Part shown: positions 18,497 through 29,752 of the stretch, one piece after another
How positions within the stretch are numbered: the stretch's first letter is position 1
Layout: every line of letters begins with the position of its first letter
NCBI RefSeq assembly: GCF_024970185.1
Contig: NZ_CP103965.1
Span: 2,166,001 to 2,230,000 of the forward strand
DNA: 64,000 nt
DNA from: Pseudomonas sp. N3-W
GTDB lineage: Bacteria; Pseudomonadota; Gammaproteobacteria; Pseudomonadales; Pseudomonadaceae
Reading direction: 5' to 3'
Translations under genes and position numbers: made by a program
Notes under the pieces: model-generated
Told to the model about the DNA's origin: nothing
What the model saw: the letters and a program-made list of their open reading frames with translations, nothing else
Database searches by the model: none

Positions 18497-19915
18497 ATGG
18501 CCGGCAAAACGCTTTACGACAAGCTTTGGGAATCTCACGAAGTAAAACGGCGCGACGATGGCTCGTCGCTGATTTACATCGACCGCCACATCATCCATGA
18601 AGTGACTTCGCCCCAAGCTTTCGAAGGCCTACGCCTGGCCGGGCGCAAGCCTTGGCGTGTGGATTCGATCATCGCCACCCCGGACCACAACGTGCCGACC
18701 ACCCCGGACCGCAAGGGCGGCATCGAAGCCATCACCGATCAGGTCTCGCGTCTGCAGGTTCAGACCCTCGATGACTACTGTGACGAATATGGCATCACTG
18801 AATTCAAGATGAATGACGTGCGTCAGGGCATCGTGCATGTGATCGGCCCTGAGCAGGGCGCGACCTTGCCGGGCATGACCGTGGTCTGCGGCGACTCGCA
18901 CACCTCGACCCACGGCGCATTTGGCGCATTGGCCCACGGCATCGGCACTTCCGAGGTCGAACACGTGTTCGCCACGCAATGCCTGGTTGCCAAGAAAATG
19001 AAGAACATGCGGGTAGAAGTCGAAGGCCAATTGCCGTTCGGCGTGACCGCCAAGGACATCGTCCTCGCCGTCATCGGCAAGATCGGCACCGCCGGCGGTA
19101 ACGGCCACGCCATCGAATTTGCCGGCAGCGCGATTCGCGATTTGTCGATCGAAGGCCGCATGACCATCTGCAACATGTCCATCGAGGCGGGCGCTCGCGT
19201 CGGTCTGGTGGCCGCCGATGAAAAAACCGTGGCCTACGTCAAGGGCCGTCCATTCGCCCCGAAAGGCGCGGACTGGGACAAAGCGGTCGAAGCCTGGAAA
19301 GACCTGGTTTCAGACGCCGACGCGGTGTTCGACACCGTGGTAGAGCTCGACGCGGCGCAAATCAAGCCACAAGTCAGCTGGGGCACGTCGCCCGAGATGG
19401 TGTTGGCTGTTGATCAGAACGTGCCGGACCCGGCGAAGGAAATGGACCTGGTCAAGCGGGGTTCCATCGAACGCGCCTTGAAATACATGGGGTTGAGCGC
19501 CAATCAGGCGATCACCGATATTCAGCTGGACCGCGTGTTCATCGGCTCCTGCACCAACTCGCGGATCGAAGACCTGCGCGCCGCGGCGGTGATCGCCAAG
19601 GGCCGCAAAGTGGCCTCGACCATCAAGCAGGCCATCGTGGTGCCGGGCTCGGGTCTGGTGAAGGCGCAAGCCGAGGCTGAAGGCCTGGACAAGATTTTCC
19701 TCGAAGCCGGTTTCGAGTGGCGTGAACCGGGCTGCTCGATGTGCCTGGCGATGAACCCGGACCGTTTGGAATCCGGCGAGCATTGCGCCTCGACCTCCAA
19801 CCGCAACTTCGAAGGGCGTCAGGGCGCCGGTGGCCGTACGCACCTGGTGAGCCCGGCCATGGCCGCGGCGGCTGCCGTCAACGGTCGTTTCATCGACGTT
19901 CGCGAACTGATCTGA
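18497..19915 (+). CDS. leuC: 3-isopropylmalate dehydratase large subunit
   Basis: Catalyses with LeuD the isomerisation of 2- to 3-isopropylmalate in leucine synthesis. The protein is 472 residues, the standard length. The aconitase signature cysteines for the [4Fe-4S] cluster are in [17 protein letters not shown] (about residue 350) and [13 protein letters not shown] (about 410-420). ATG at 18497 follows GAGGAAC at the right spacing and gives the usual N-terminus [16 protein letters not shown]; an in-frame ATG at 18482 overlaps the ribosome binding site. leuD follows after 10 bp. Confidence 0.98.
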   Translation: MAGKTLYDKLWESHEVKRRDDGSSLIYIDRHIIHEVTSPQAFEGLRLAGRKPWRVDSIIATPDHNVPTTPDRKGGIEAITDQVSRLQVQTLDDYCDEYGITEFKMNDVRQGIVHVIGPEQGATLPGMTVVCGDSHTSTHGAFGALAHGIGTSEVEHVFATQCLVAKKMKNMRVEVEGQLPFGVTAKDIVLAVIGKIGTAGGNGHAIEFAGSAIRDLSIEGRMTICNMSIEAGARVGLVAADEKTVAYVKGRPFAPKGADWDKAVEAWKDLVSDADAVFDTVVELDAAQIKPQVSWGTSPEMVLAVDQNVPDPAKEMDLVKRGSIERALKYMGLSANQAITDIQLDRVFIGSCTNSRIEDLRAAAVIAKGRKVASTIKQAIVVPGSGLVKAQAEAEGLDKIFLEAGFEWREPGCSMCLAMNPDRLESGEHCASTSNRNFEGRQGAGGRTHLVSPAMAAAAAVNGRFIDVRELI

Positions 19916-19925
19916 GGAACCGCAC

Positions 19926-20570
19926 ATGAGAGCTTTTACCCAACACACCGGTTTGGTCGCGCCATTGGACCGGGCCAACGTCGACACCGACCAGATCGTT
20001 CCGAAGCAGTTTCTGAAGTCGATCAAGCGTACCGGTTTTGGCCCGAATCTGTTTGACGAATGGCGTTACCTGGACGTGGGCTATGCCTATCAGGACAACT
20101 CCAAGCGCCCGCTGAACAAGGACTTCGTCCTCAACGCCGAGCGTTATCAGGGCGCCAGCGTGCTGTTGGCCCGCGAGAACTTCGGTTGCGGTTCCAGCCG
20201 TGAACATGCGCCGTGGGCGCTGGAAGAATATGGGTTTCGCAGCATCATCGCGCCGAGCTATGCCGACATCTTCTTCAACAACAGCTTCAAGAACGGTTTG
20301 CTGCCGATCATCCTCAGCGACGCCGAGGTGGATGAATTGTTCCAGCAGGTCGAAGCCAATCCGGGCTACGAGTTGAAAATCGACCTGCAAGCCCAGACCG
20401 TGACCCGGCCTGATGGCAAGGTCTACAACTTCGAACTGGACGAGTTCCGCAAGCATTGCCTGGTCAATGGTCTGGACGATATTGGTCTGACGTTGCAGGA
20501 CGGCGATGCGATTGCGGCGTTTGAAACGAAGCACCGGGCGAGCCAGCCCTGGTTGTTTCGCGACGTTTGA
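19926..20570 (+). CDS. leuD: 3-isopropylmalate dehydratase small subunit
   Basis: The 214-residue swivelling-domain partner of LeuC. It shows the conserved [15 protein letters not shown] near residues 18-33 and [15 protein letters not shown] near 75-90. It has a GAGGAAC ribosome binding site and is translationally close to leuC. A REPIN-like pair separates it from the methyltransferase gene. Confidence 0.98.
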   Translation: MRAFTQHTGLVAPLDRANVDTDQIVPKQFLKSIKRTGFGPNLFDEWRYLDVGYAYQDNSKRPLNKDFVLNAERYQGASVLLARENFGCGSSREHAPWALEEYGFRSIIAPSYADIFFNNSFKNGLLPIILSDAEVDELFQQVEANPGYELKIDLQAQTVTRPDGKVYNFELDEFRKHCLVNGLDDIGLTLQDGDAIAAFETKHRASQPWLFRDV

Positions 20571-20590
20571 TTTGAGGTAGACAGGGCAGG

Positions 20591-20685
20591 CCTCATCGCA
20601 GGCAAGCCAGCGCCCACGTTTGAATTGCATTCTTCCATCATGGATGCATTCCCCTGTGGGAGCCGGGCTTGCCCGCGATGGCGGC
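20591..20685. repeat. Degenerate REP doublet (REPIN-like)
   Basis: A REP word of the GGGCTTGCCCGCGATGGC type (20655-20685) faces a decayed inverted copy with ATCGCAGGCAAGCC (20591-20618), about 36 bp apart, between leuD and the methyltransferase gene. Confidence 0.65.
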
Positions 20686-20723
20686 GGCACAGACAACACA
20701 GGTCTCAATAAGGAAGTCCCCCC

Positions 20724-21491
20724 ATGACCAGCACCGCCCAGCACACTCAGGTTGTCCAAAAGCAATTCGGTGAACAAGCGTCCGCTTATCTGAGCAGCGC
20801 CGTTCACGCCCAAGGCACCGAGTTCGCGCTGCTACAGGCCGAGCTGGCGGGGCAGGGTGGGGCGCGTGTGCTGGACCTGGGATGTGGCGCCGGTCACGTG
20901 AGTTTTCACGTTGCATCGCTGGTCAAGGAAGTGGTGGCTTACGACCTGTCGCAGCAGATGCTCGACGTGGTCGCTGGCGCCGCCGTGGATCGCGGCCTGA
21001 GCAACGTCAGCACGGTACAGGGCGCCGCCGAGCGCCTGCCATTCGCCGATGGCGAATTCGATTTCGTCTTCAGCCGTTATTCGGCGCACCATTGGAGCGA
21101 TCTCGGTGTGGCCTTGCGCGAAGTGCGCCGGGTACTCAAACCGGGCGGTGTGGCAGCGTTTATCGACGTATTGTCGCCGGGCAGTCCGCTGTTCGACACC
21201 TACTTGCAGAGCGTCGAAGTGCTGCGCGACACCAGTCACGTGCGCGATTATTCTGCTGGTGAGTGGTTGCGCCAGGTCAGCGAAGCGGGGCTGCATACCC
21301 GCAACACCACGCGCCAGCGCCTGCGTCTGGAGTACAGCTCCTGGGTCGAGCGCATGCGTACGCCAGCAGTTATGCGCGCCGCGATCCGCGAGCTGCAGCA
21401 GTCGATGGGCAACGAAGTGCGCGAATATTTTGAGATTGAGGCCGATGGTTCGTTCAGTACAGATGTGCTGGTGCTGATGGCTGAACGATAA
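20724..21491 (+). CDS. Class I SAM-dependent methyltransferase
   Basis: A 255-residue Rossmann-fold methyltransferase of the UbiE/Methyltransf_11 kind. The SAM-binding motif I is VLDLGCGAGHVSFHV (about residues 50-64), motif II is DLSQQMLDVV, and ERLPFADGEFDFVFSRY follows. It sits between leuD and leuB, but no leucine-pathway step needs it, so its substrate is unknown and it may simply be lodged in the operon. The start has AAGGAAG upstream. Confidence 0.9.
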   Translation: MTSTAQHTQVVQKQFGEQASAYLSSAVHAQGTEFALLQAELAGQGGARVLDLGCGAGHVSFHVASLVKEVVAYDLSQQMLDVVAGAAVDRGLSNVSTVQGAAERLPFADGEFDFVFSRYSAHHWSDLGVALREVRRVLKPGGVAAFIDVLSPGSPLFDTYLQSVEVLRDTSHVRDYSAGEWLRQVSEAGLHTRNTTRQRLRLEYSSWVERMRTPAVMRAAIRELQQSMGNEVREYFEIEADGSFSTDVLVLMAER

Positions 21492-21556
21492 ACGCCAATC
21501 GATAGACTTTTTCCGGGCGCGCCCACGGGCGCACCGACTGATGACATGAGGAAAGC

Positions 21557-22639
<1,083 letters not shown>

Positions 22640-22708
22640 TCTCTCGGGCCCGCTGCGACTTTCCCCCATGAAAGCAGCGGCCCACTTTTCAAAGAAGGTG
22701 TAGTTGCG

Positions 22709-23821
22709 ATGAAACGTGTAGGTCTGATCGGTTGGCGCGGTATGGTCGGTTCCGTGCTCATGCAGCGGATGCTGGAAGAGCAGGATTTCGATCTTATCGA
22801 GCCGGTGTTTTTCACCACTTCCAATGTCGGTGGCCAAGGCCCGTCCGTGGGCAAGGACATTGCTCCGCTCAAGGACGCTTACAGCATTGAAGAGCTGAAA
22901 ACCCTCGATGTGATTCTGACCTGCCAGGGCGGCGACTACACCAGCGAAGTTTTCCCGAAACTGCGCGAAGCCGGTTGGCAGGGTTACTGGATCGACGCCG
23001 CTTCCAGCCTGCGCATGCAGGATGATGCGGTGATCGTGCTGGACCCGGTGAACCGCAAGGTCATCGACCAGCAGCTCGACGCGGGCACCAAGAACTACAT
23101 CGGCGGCAACTGCACCGTCAGCCTGATGCTGATGGGCCTGGGCGGTCTGTTCGAGGCCGGTCTGGTGGAGTGGATGAGCGCCATGACATATCAGGCGGCC
23201 TCCGGTGCCGGCGCGCAGAACATGCGTGAACTGATCAAGCAAATGGGCGCCACCCACGCCGCTGTCGCCGATCAACTGGCCGACCCGGCCAGCGCCATCC
23301 TCGACATCGACCGCCGTGTCGCCGAAGCCATGCGCAGCGACGCGTACCCGACCGAAAACTTCGGCGTACCGCTGGCCGGCAGCCTGATCCCGTGGATCGA
23401 CAAGGAACTGCCGAACGGCCAGAGCCGCGAAGAGTGGAAGGCTCAGGCCGAAACCAACAAGATCCTCGGCCGCTTCAAGAACCCGATCCCGGTGGACGGT
23501 ATCTGCGTGCGCATCGGCGCCATGCGCTGCCACAGCCAGGCGCTGACCATCAAGCTGAACAAAGACGTGCCGATCGCCGACATCGAAGGGCTGATCAGCC
23601 AGCACAACCCGTGGGTCAAGCTGGTGCCGAACCAGCGCGAAATCAGCATGCAGGAGCTGAGCCCGACGAAAGTCACCGGCACCCTGAACGTGCCGGTTGG
23701 TCGTCTGCGCAAGCTGAACATGGGCACGCAGTACGTCGGCGCGTTCACGGTTGGCGACCAACTGCTGTGGGGCGCGGCCGAACCGCTGCGTCGCATGCTG
23801 CGGATTCTGCTTGAGCGTTGA
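22709..23821 (+). CDS. asd: Aspartate-semialdehyde dehydrogenase
   Basis: Reduces aspartyl phosphate to aspartate semialdehyde, feeding lysine/diaminopimelate, threonine and methionine synthesis. The protein is 370 residues, Gram-negative type. It has an N-terminal NADP loop ([17 protein letters not shown]) and the catalytic Cys in [13 protein letters not shown] at about residue 135. A hairpin terminator follows, and a catalytically altered paralogue comes next. Confidence 0.98.
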   Translation: MKRVGLIGWRGMVGSVLMQRMLEEQDFDLIEPVFFTTSNVGGQGPSVGKDIAPLKDAYSIEELKTLDVILTCQGGDYTSEVFPKLREAGWQGYWIDAASSLRMQDDAVIVLDPVNRKVIDQQLDAGTKNYIGGNCTVSLMLMGLGGLFEAGLVEWMSAMTYQAASGAGAQNMRELIKQMGATHAAVADQLADPASAILDIDRRVAEAMRSDAYPTENFGVPLAGSLIPWIDKELPNGQSREEWKAQAETNKILGRFKNPIPVDGICVRIGAMRCHSQALTIKLNKDVPIADIEGLISQHNPWVKLVPNQREISMQELSPTKVTGTLNVPVGRLRKLNMGTQYVGAFTVGDQLLWGAAEPLRRMLRILLER

Positions 23822-23840
23822 TTGCCTGAAGCGCTGAAAG

Positions 23841-23877
23841 AACCCGTGCCTTGAAAGAGGTGCGGGTTTTTTTATTC
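23841..23877 (+). terminator. Terminator of asd
   Basis: AACCCGTGCC facing GGTGCGGGTT with an 8-base loop, followed by a T run. Confidence 0.75.
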
Positions 23878-23988
23878 CTGCAGTCTGATATTAGTGGGGT
23901 GGCACAGGCAGCACAGATCCCGCCCGAATTGCCTCACCGCCAACCACCCGGTAAAGTGCCGCTCCCCCGTTTCGCCTGAGGTAGAACC

Positions 23989-24999
23989 ATGAGCCAGTCC
24001 TTCGATATTGCCGTGATCGGCGCCACCGGTACTGTCGGCGAAACACTCGTCCAGATTCTCGAAGAGCGGGATTTTCCGGTCGCTAACCTGCACCTGCTGG
24101 CCAGCAGCGAGTCGGCGGGGCATTCGGTGCCGTTTCGCGGCAAGAACGTGCGCGTGCGTGAAGTCGACGAGTTTGATTTCAGCAAGGTGCAGCTGGTGTT
24201 TTTCGCCGCCGGTCCGGCCGTGACCCTGAGTTTCGCTTCCCGCGCCGTCGCTGCCGGTTGCTCGCTGATCGACTTGTCCGGCGCCTTGCCGGCTGATCAG
24301 GCGCCACAAGTAGTGCCTGAAGCCAATGCCAAGGTGTTGGCCGGCTTGAAAAAACCGTTCCAGGTCAGCAGCCCGAGCCCGTCGGCCACGACGTTGGCTG
24401 TGGTCCTGGCGCCATTGCTGTCGGTCATCGATTTGCAGCGTGTCAACGTGACCGCCAGCCTGGCCGTCTCCGCGCAGGGCCGCGAAGCCGTCACCGAACT
24501 GGCTCGCCAGACTGCCGAGCTGCTCAACGTGCGTCCGCTGGAGCCGACTTTCTTCGATCGGCAGATGGCGTTCAACCTGCTGGCTCAGGTCGGCAAACCG
24601 GACGAGCAGGGGCATACGCTGCTGGAAAAACGCTGCGTGCGTGAGCTGCGTCAGGTCATGGCCCTGCCTTTATTGAAGATTTCCGTCACTTGCATTCAAG
24701 CCCCGGTGTTTTTTGGCGATAGCTTTAGCGTGACCTTGCAGTCAGCGAGCGCCGTGGATCTGGCTAAAGTCAACGCGGCGCTGGAAGATGCACCGGGCAT
24801 CGAGCTGGTGGAAGCGGGTGATTACCCGACGCCAGTGGGTGACGCGGTGGGGCAGGATGTTGTCTATGTCGGTCGGGTTCGCGCCGGTATTGATGACGTG
24901 TCGGAACTTAATGTGTGGTTGACGTCAGATAACGTACGCAAAGGCGCTGCGCTCAATGCTGTGCAGGTGGCTGAGTTGTTGATAAAAGACCTGCTGTAA
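23989..24999 (+). CDS. Aspartate-semialdehyde dehydrogenase-like protein (Usg type), probably inactive in Asd chemistry
   Basis: A 336-residue paralogue of Asd with the normal dinucleotide loop (FDIAVIGATGTVGETLVQIL). The catalytic position is altered: where active enzymes read NPNCST, this protein reads SPSPSAT, so the nucleophilic Cys appears to be Pro. This matches the Usg branch of the family, whose role is unresolved. It is placed between asd and fimV. Some databases may call it asd; the missing Cys argues against dehydrogenase activity. Confidence 0.85.
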   Translation: MSQSFDIAVIGATGTVGETLVQILEERDFPVANLHLLASSESAGHSVPFRGKNVRVREVDEFDFSKVQLVFFAAGPAVTLSFASRAVAAGCSLIDLSGALPADQAPQVVPEANAKVLAGLKKPFQVSSPSPSATTLAVVLAPLLSVIDLQRVNVTASLAVSAQGREAVTELARQTAELLNVRPLEPTFFDRQMAFNLLAQVGKPDEQGHTLLEKRCVRELRQVMALPLLKISVTCIQAPVFFGDSFSVTLQSASAVDLAKVNAALEDAPGIELVEAGDYPTPVGDAVGQDVVYVGRVRAGIDDVSELNVWLTSDNVRKGAALNAVQVAELLIKDLL

Positions 25000-25209
25000 A
25001 AGATACTTGGCAACAATTTGTCGAATGATTCTAGCTGAGCGCTATGCTTGGCCGGAGGGCTTGAAGGCAAGGCACCCTGTGGGGCTTTCCCGGGCATCAA
25101 AGAAAACATCGCGCGCGACGACTCTTCGCCGCCGCGCGCAATGCCTTACGGCAGCGGCTATTCAACACCTTCTCGCTGGCCGAGGAATGTTCAAACAAAG
25201 GATGAGGCT

Positions 25210-27849
25210 ATGGTTCAAGTTCGCAAACTGGTGTTAGCAATAGCGGCCGCCTCGGCGCTGTCCTCCGGTATGGCGCATGCCCTCGGGCTCGGGGAACTGA
25301 CCCTGAAATCGACGCAGAACCAGCCGCTGCTGGCGGAAATCGAGCTGCTCGACGTCAAGGACCTCACCGCTGCCGAAGTGGTGCCGAGCCTGGCCTCGCC
25401 TGAAGATTTCGCCAAAGCGGGTGTCGATCGCCAGGCCTTTCTCAATGACCTGACGTTTACGCCGGTGATCAACGCCAGCGGCAAAAGCATCCTGCGTGTG
25501 ACTTCCAGCAAGCCGCTCTCCGAGCCGATGGTGAAATTCCTGGTTCAGGTGATGTGGCCGAGCGGTCGCTTGATGCGCGATTACAGCGTATTGCTCGATC
25601 CATCGAAATTCTCCCCGCAAACCGCTGACGCCGCCGCGCAACCCGCGCCGACGCCTGCGATTGCCGCACCGGTGACCGGTGCCACCAAGCCGAGCCAGTA
25701 CACCACCACGCCGCGCGATACCCTGTGGGAAATCGCGGCGAAGGCGCGTAATGGCGGTTCGGTCCAGCAAACCATGCTGGCAATCCAGGCGCTGAACCCG
25801 GATGCCTTTATCGATGGCAACATCAACCGGCTCAAAACCGGCCAGGTCCTGCGCATGCCGGACCCGGTGCAAAGCACCAGCCTGCCGCAATCCAAAGCCA
25901 TCGCCGAAGTCGCTGCGCAGAACACGGCATGGCGCCAGGGCCGTCGTTATGTGGCCAAGCCTGGCACCGGCAAGCAGCAGTTGGATGCGACCAAGCGCGG
26001 TCGTGCTGACGCAGCGTCGACTCAGGCTGCCAAGGACAACCTGAGCCTGGTCTCGGCCGACACCGGCAAGGGCCGTGGCAAGGGCGCGGCGGGTGATGCC
26101 AAGGCCATCAGCAACAAGTTGGCGATCACTCAGGAAAGCCTGGACACGACCCGTCGTGACAACGCCGAACTGAAAAGCCGCATGACTGATCTGCAAAGTC
26201 AGCTGGACAAGCTGCAACGCCTGATCGAGCTGAAAAACAACCAATTGGCGAAGATGCAGGCTGAAGGCGCAGGGGGGGCTCCTGCAGCCACCGCCGCTGC
26301 TCCGGCGATGTCGGCGGAACTGGCGGCCAATCCTGCCGCGACGCCAACCGCTGCCGCTCCAGCGACGCCTGCGCCTGTGGTTACCGCGCCAGAGGCCACG
26401 CCGGCTCCGGCTGAAACACCGATTGAGCCGAAGCCTGCGGCCTCTGACGAGCAGACCTTCAACGAGCTGCTGACCAACCCGATCCTGTTGGGGTTGGTGG
26501 GTGGCGGCGCCGTGGTGCTGCTGCTCTTGCTGTTGTTGCTGGCGCGTCGCCGCAAGGCCCAGCAGGAAGCCGAAAAACACCTGCGCATGGCCCGTGCCCT
26601 GGCCGAGGAGCAAGAGTTCTCCCCGGAGCAGGACTTGCCGGAAAGCAGCTTCGAAGGCCTTGAAGTACCGCCACCCGTCGTGAAACTGGCGACACCGCCG
26701 GCTCCTGCGCCAGCACCTGCTCCGGTTATTGCGCCTGTGGTGGTCACGCCGCCGATTGCTGCGCCGCTGGTCGCCCCGGCTGCCGAACGTTCTGATGACG
26801 TGTTGGGTCAGGCCCAGTCGCACATCAACGCTGGTCGCCTGAATCAGGCCGCCGCGTTGCTGGAAGAGGGCATCAAGCAAGAGCCACAGCGCAGCGATCT
26901 GCGTCTGAAGCTGATGGAGATCTATGGCCAGCAGGGCGACCGTGATGCATTCGTCGGTCAGGAGCGTCAATTGGTGGCCAACGGTGAGAACTTCGCCCAG
27001 GTCGAACAGCTGAAAAGCCGCTTCCCGGCGATGGCTGTTGCCGCCGTGGCTGCGGGTGGTATTGCCGCTGCTGCCATTGCTGCCGAACTGGACGCTCAAT
27101 ACGTCAAGGACCTGCTGCTGGACGAGCCGCAAGCGCCTGCTCCTGTAGAAGCATCTGCTCCCGCCGTCGACGACCTCGACAGTGCCTTCGACCTGAGTCT
27201 GGATGACCTGGAAGCTGCTTCGCCGGCCGTGGTTGCACCTGCACCGGAGCCTGCCGCCGAGCTGGACGAGTTCCCGCTGGATGACGACCTTAGCTTCGAG
27301 TCGGTCTTGCAGCAGCAGACAGACGCCAAGGAAAGCCTCGACGACCTGTCGGATTTCGACCTGGACCTGGACCTCGGTGGCGAAACATCGCCAGCAACCC
27401 TGGCCGAGGACGACTTCTTGCTGGATCTGGATGAAGGCGTCAAGGACCTGCCGGGCGTTGAAGTCCCGACGGTGAACGAAGCGGCTCTGGATGACCTTGA
27501 ACTGCCGGCGGATTTCGATTTGTCGCTGGCCGATGAAATGGCGGCTCCAGAAGCGCCGAACGCGTTCACCAGCGAACTCCACGACGTCAACGCCGAACTC
27601 GACCGTCTGTCCCAAAGCATCGGCGAGCCGACGTTCACCGCCGAAGATGCGGCGGCGACCGCTGCCGAGGAGCCTGAGTTCGACTTCCTCTCCGGCACTG
27701 ATGAAGTTGCCACCAAACTCGACCTGGCTCAGGCCTACATCGACATGGGCGACAACGACGGTGCACGAGACATTCTCAAGGAAGTGGTGACCGAGGGCGA
27801 TGCCGGGCAGAAGAGCGAAGCGAAGGAAATGCTTTCGCGTCTGGCTTGA
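25210..27849 (+). CDS. fimV: FimV-type peptidoglycan-binding polar hub protein
   Basis: Organises polar type IV pilus and twitching functions in Pseudomonas. Met at 25210 (MVQVRKLVLAIAAASALSSG) gives a signal peptide; the open frame further upstream lacks one. Order in the 879-residue product: signal (1-24), the conserved GLGELTLKSTQNQPLLAEI region, a LysM domain (about 160-215, TPRDTLWEIAAK), a coiled coil (about 300-350) and a Pro/Ala-rich linker. Then come one membrane helix (about 423-447), a TPR-like segment (about 529-580), a long acidic region, and a C-terminal FimV TPR motif (about 835-879, LDLAQAYIDMGDNDGARDIL). Confidence 0.95.
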   Translation: MVQVRKLVLAIAAASALSSGMAHALGLGELTLKSTQNQPLLAEIELLDVKDLTAAEVVPSLASPEDFAKAGVDRQAFLNDLTFTPVINASGKSILRVTSSKPLSEPMVKFLVQVMWPSGRLMRDYSVLLDPSKFSPQTADAAAQPAPTPAIAAPVTGATKPSQYTTTPRDTLWEIAAKARNGGSVQQTMLAIQALNPDAFIDGNINRLKTGQVLRMPDPVQSTSLPQSKAIAEVAAQNTAWRQGRRYVAKPGTGKQQLDATKRGRADAASTQAAKDNLSLVSADTGKGRGKGAAGDAKAISNKLAITQESLDTTRRDNAELKSRMTDLQSQLDKLQRLIELKNNQLAKMQAEGAGGAPAATAAAPAMSAELAANPAATPTAAAPATPAPVVTAPEATPAPAETPIEPKPAASDEQTFNELLTNPILLGLVGGGAVVLLLLLLLLARRRKAQQEAEKHLRMARALAEEQEFSPEQDLPESSFEGLEVPPPVVKLATPPAPAPAPAPVIAPVVVTPPIAAPLVAPAAERSDDVLGQAQSHINAGRLNQAAALLEEGIKQEPQRSDLRLKLMEIYGQQGDRDAFVGQERQLVANGENFAQVEQLKSRFPAMAVAAVAAGGIAAAAIAAELDAQYVKDLLLDEPQAPAPVEASAPAVDDLDSAFDLSLDDLEAASPAVVAPAPEPAAELDEFPLDDDLSFESVLQQQTDAKESLDDLSDFDLDLDLGGETSPATLAEDDFLLDLDEGVKDLPGVEVPTVNEAALDDLELPADFDLSLADEMAAPEAPNAFTSELHDVNAELDRLSQSIGEPTFTAEDAAATAAEEPEFDFLSGTDEVATKLDLAQAYIDMGDNDGARDILKEVVTEGDAGQKSEAKEMLSRLA

Positions 27850-27869
27850 TGGCTGGGTAAGGTGCAAAA

Positions 27870-27901
27870 AAAACGGCAGCCTATTGAGGCTGCCGTTTTT
27901 A
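27870..27901. terminator. Terminator of fimV
   Basis: AAACGGCAGCC facing GGCTGCCGTTT with T and A runs on the two sides, so it may work in both directions. Confidence 0.85.
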
Positions 27902-27937
27902 TTTTGCCGGTAGTGCGAGGGTGCTTTACAGGCTGCC

Positions 27938-27961
27938 TTCGCGAGCAGGCTCGCTCCCGCA
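27938..27961. repeat. Single REP element
   Basis: The same 24-bp REP word as in the REPIN at 37732-37755, with one base changed (CCCGCA instead of CCCACA). No inverted partner is seen nearby. Confidence 0.75.
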
Positions 27962-28016
27962 GGGGTTTTGCGAACGCCACACATCCATACATTCAACACA
28001 AAATCAGCTGAAATGC

Positions 28017-28679
28017 TTAGGCCAGCAAATCCTCATAAAACGCCCCAAACGGCCGGGTAGGGTGGGCAAGCTGGATCTCCAGAATCCACAACCCCACATT
28101 CGGGCAATCCTCGAAACTCCCCAGATCACCCGCGCGATAGATCGCATGCGGAAAGTCACTGACCCGGTGGCCCTTGATCTCCAGGTTCAGCTTCCAGCCC
28201 ATGGCTGTCGCTTGCTCGTCGGCATAACGGTACAGCTCGGGGCCGGCGACCTGATGGGTCCGCCAGTACGCCTCAACCCGATCAAACAGGGTTTTTGCCG
28301 CCGCCGCGCAGGCTTGCATTTCAGGATCATCGCCGACCGTGAAGGTGGCACCTGAATCGCCTTCATGAAGGTCCCAGACCACGCCCAGGTCGATAAAGAA
28401 AATATCGTTTTCAGCCAGCACCGGATCGCCTTCAGATGGTTGCTTGAAGGTTTTCAGGGTGTTTTCGCCGAAGCGAATCTTCGATGGATGCCAGATGCGG
28501 TCCATGCCCAACTCGGTCAGTACTTCGACACTCATGCTCACTGCTTCGGATTCACGCATGCCGGGTTTGACGCGGCGTACCATTTCATCGATGGCTTCCC
28601 AGGTCTTGCGTTTGGCGTGGAGCATGCCGTTCAGGCTGTAGGTCGGGCCGACGGCTTCTTTGAGAGTGGCGGTCATCAT
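28017..28679 (-). CDS. M24-family metallopeptidase (Xaa-Pro aminopeptidase-like)
   Basis: A 220-residue pita-bread-fold protein lacking the N-terminal domain of PepP. The five metal ligands can be traced: Asp in IFFIDLG, Asp in HEGDSGATF, His in GHRVSDFPH, Glu in WILEIQLAHP and Glu in AFYEDLL near the end. It is probably a cytosolic aminopeptidase or creatinase-like hydrolase of unknown substrate. ATG 28679 and 28676 are adjacent alternatives. It lies alone, divergent from truA. Confidence 0.85.
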   Translation of the reverse strand: MMTATLKEAVGPTYSLNGMLHAKRKTWEAIDEMVRRVKPGMRESEAVSMSVEVLTELGMDRIWHPSKIRFGENTLKTFKQPSEGDPVLAENDIFFIDLGVVWDLHEGDSGATFTVGDDPEMQACAAAAKTLFDRVEAYWRTHQVAGPELYRYADEQATAMGWKLNLEIKGHRVSDFPHAIYRAGDLGSFEDCPNVGLWILEIQLAHPTRPFGAFYEDLLA

Positions 28680-28834
28680 CAGGTCTCGGTGGGTGGCTGT
28701 TTTTCGTTATGTGGGTAGCTATATAGCGAAGTCGACAGGGGCTACGCAATGGCACAAACAGCACGCGCTGCTGGCGTCGTGGTCTGGCGGCCTTATAATG
28801 CCTGCCTTTGCTTATATCAGCAGGCTGTTACCCC

Positions 28835-29689
28835 TTGGCAAATTTAGATAATCCGGCCGCCGAAATGGCGGCCGACGGCTTTTTCCGGATCGCGTTGGGC
28901 GTTGAATACAAAGGCTCGCGTTATCGCGGCTGGCAGCGCCAGGCCTCTGGTGTGCCCACGGTCCAGGAAATCCTGGAAAAGGCCTTGTCCAAAGTCGCGA
29001 ACGCCCCGGTGTCGCTGCACTGCGCCGGGCGCACCGATGCCGGTGTGCATGCCTGTGGGCAAGTGGTGCATTTCGATACTCAGGTCGAGCGTTCGCTGAA
29101 AGCCTGGGTCATGGGCGCCAATATCAATTTGCCTCATGACATCAGCGTCAGTTGGGCGAAGGTCATGCCGGCGGATTTTCATGCGCGGTTCAAGGCGATT
29201 GCCCGGCGCTATCGCTATGTGATCTACAACGACCAGATTCGCCCGGCGCACCTGAACGAAGAAGTGACCTGGAACCACCGTCCACTGGACGTCGAGCGCA
29301 TGGCCGAAGCGGCGCAGTACCTGGTTGGCACTCACGATTTCAGCGCTTTCCGCGCCGGACAGTGCCAGGCCAAGTCGCCGATCAAGCAACTGCATCACCT
29401 GCGCGTCACCCAGCACGGCAAGATGATCGTCCTGGACATCCGCGCCAACGCGTTCCTGCACCACATGGTGCGCAATATTGCCGGGGTACTGATGACCATC
29501 GGTGCCGGCGAGCGCCCGGTGGAGTGGATGAAAGAGGTGCTGGAGAGTCGTGTGCGTCGCACCGGCGGGGTCACGGCGCACCCCTTTGGCCTGTATCTGG
29601 TGCAGGTTGAATACCGCGACGAGTTCCCGTTGCCCGAGCGTTACATCGGGCCGCACTTCTTGACCGGCTTCACGGAACTTGACGGCTGA
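28835..29689 (+). CDS. truA: tRNA pseudouridine(38-40) synthase
   Basis: Isomerises uridines 38-40 in the tRNA anticodon arm. The sequence has RIALGVEYKGSRYRGWQRQ at the N-terminus and the catalytic Asp in CAGRTDAGVHA. NAFLHHMVRNIAG follows near the C-terminus. The start is uncertain: TTG at 28835 (284 residues) gives a usual length, ATG at 28865 is also possible, and a TTG at 28808 keeps the frame open. It is followed by trpF after about 60 bp. Confidence 0.93.
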   Translation: MANLDNPAAEMAADGFFRIALGVEYKGSRYRGWQRQASGVPTVQEILEKALSKVANAPVSLHCAGRTDAGVHACGQVVHFDTQVERSLKAWVMGANINLPHDISVSWAKVMPADFHARFKAIARRYRYVIYNDQIRPAHLNEEVTWNHRPLDVERMAEAAQYLVGTHDFSAFRAGQCQAKSPIKQLHHLRVTQHGKMIVLDIRANAFLHHMVRNIAGVLMTIGAGERPVEWMKEVLESRVRRTGGVTAHPFGLYLVQVEYRDEFPLPERYIGPHFLTGFTELDG

Positions 29690-29752
29690 CGCCCTCGAAC
29701 GCTTTTGTTACCATCCGGGACTTTCCCTGATTGGCCTTGGAGTTTCATCGAC

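Noticed and set aside
25234..27999. A 921-residue open frame antisense to fimV
   Set aside because: It is the mirror of a highly biased coding strand; composition is Arg/Gln/His-rich low complexity with no recognisable domain, and fimV on the other strand is unmistakable.
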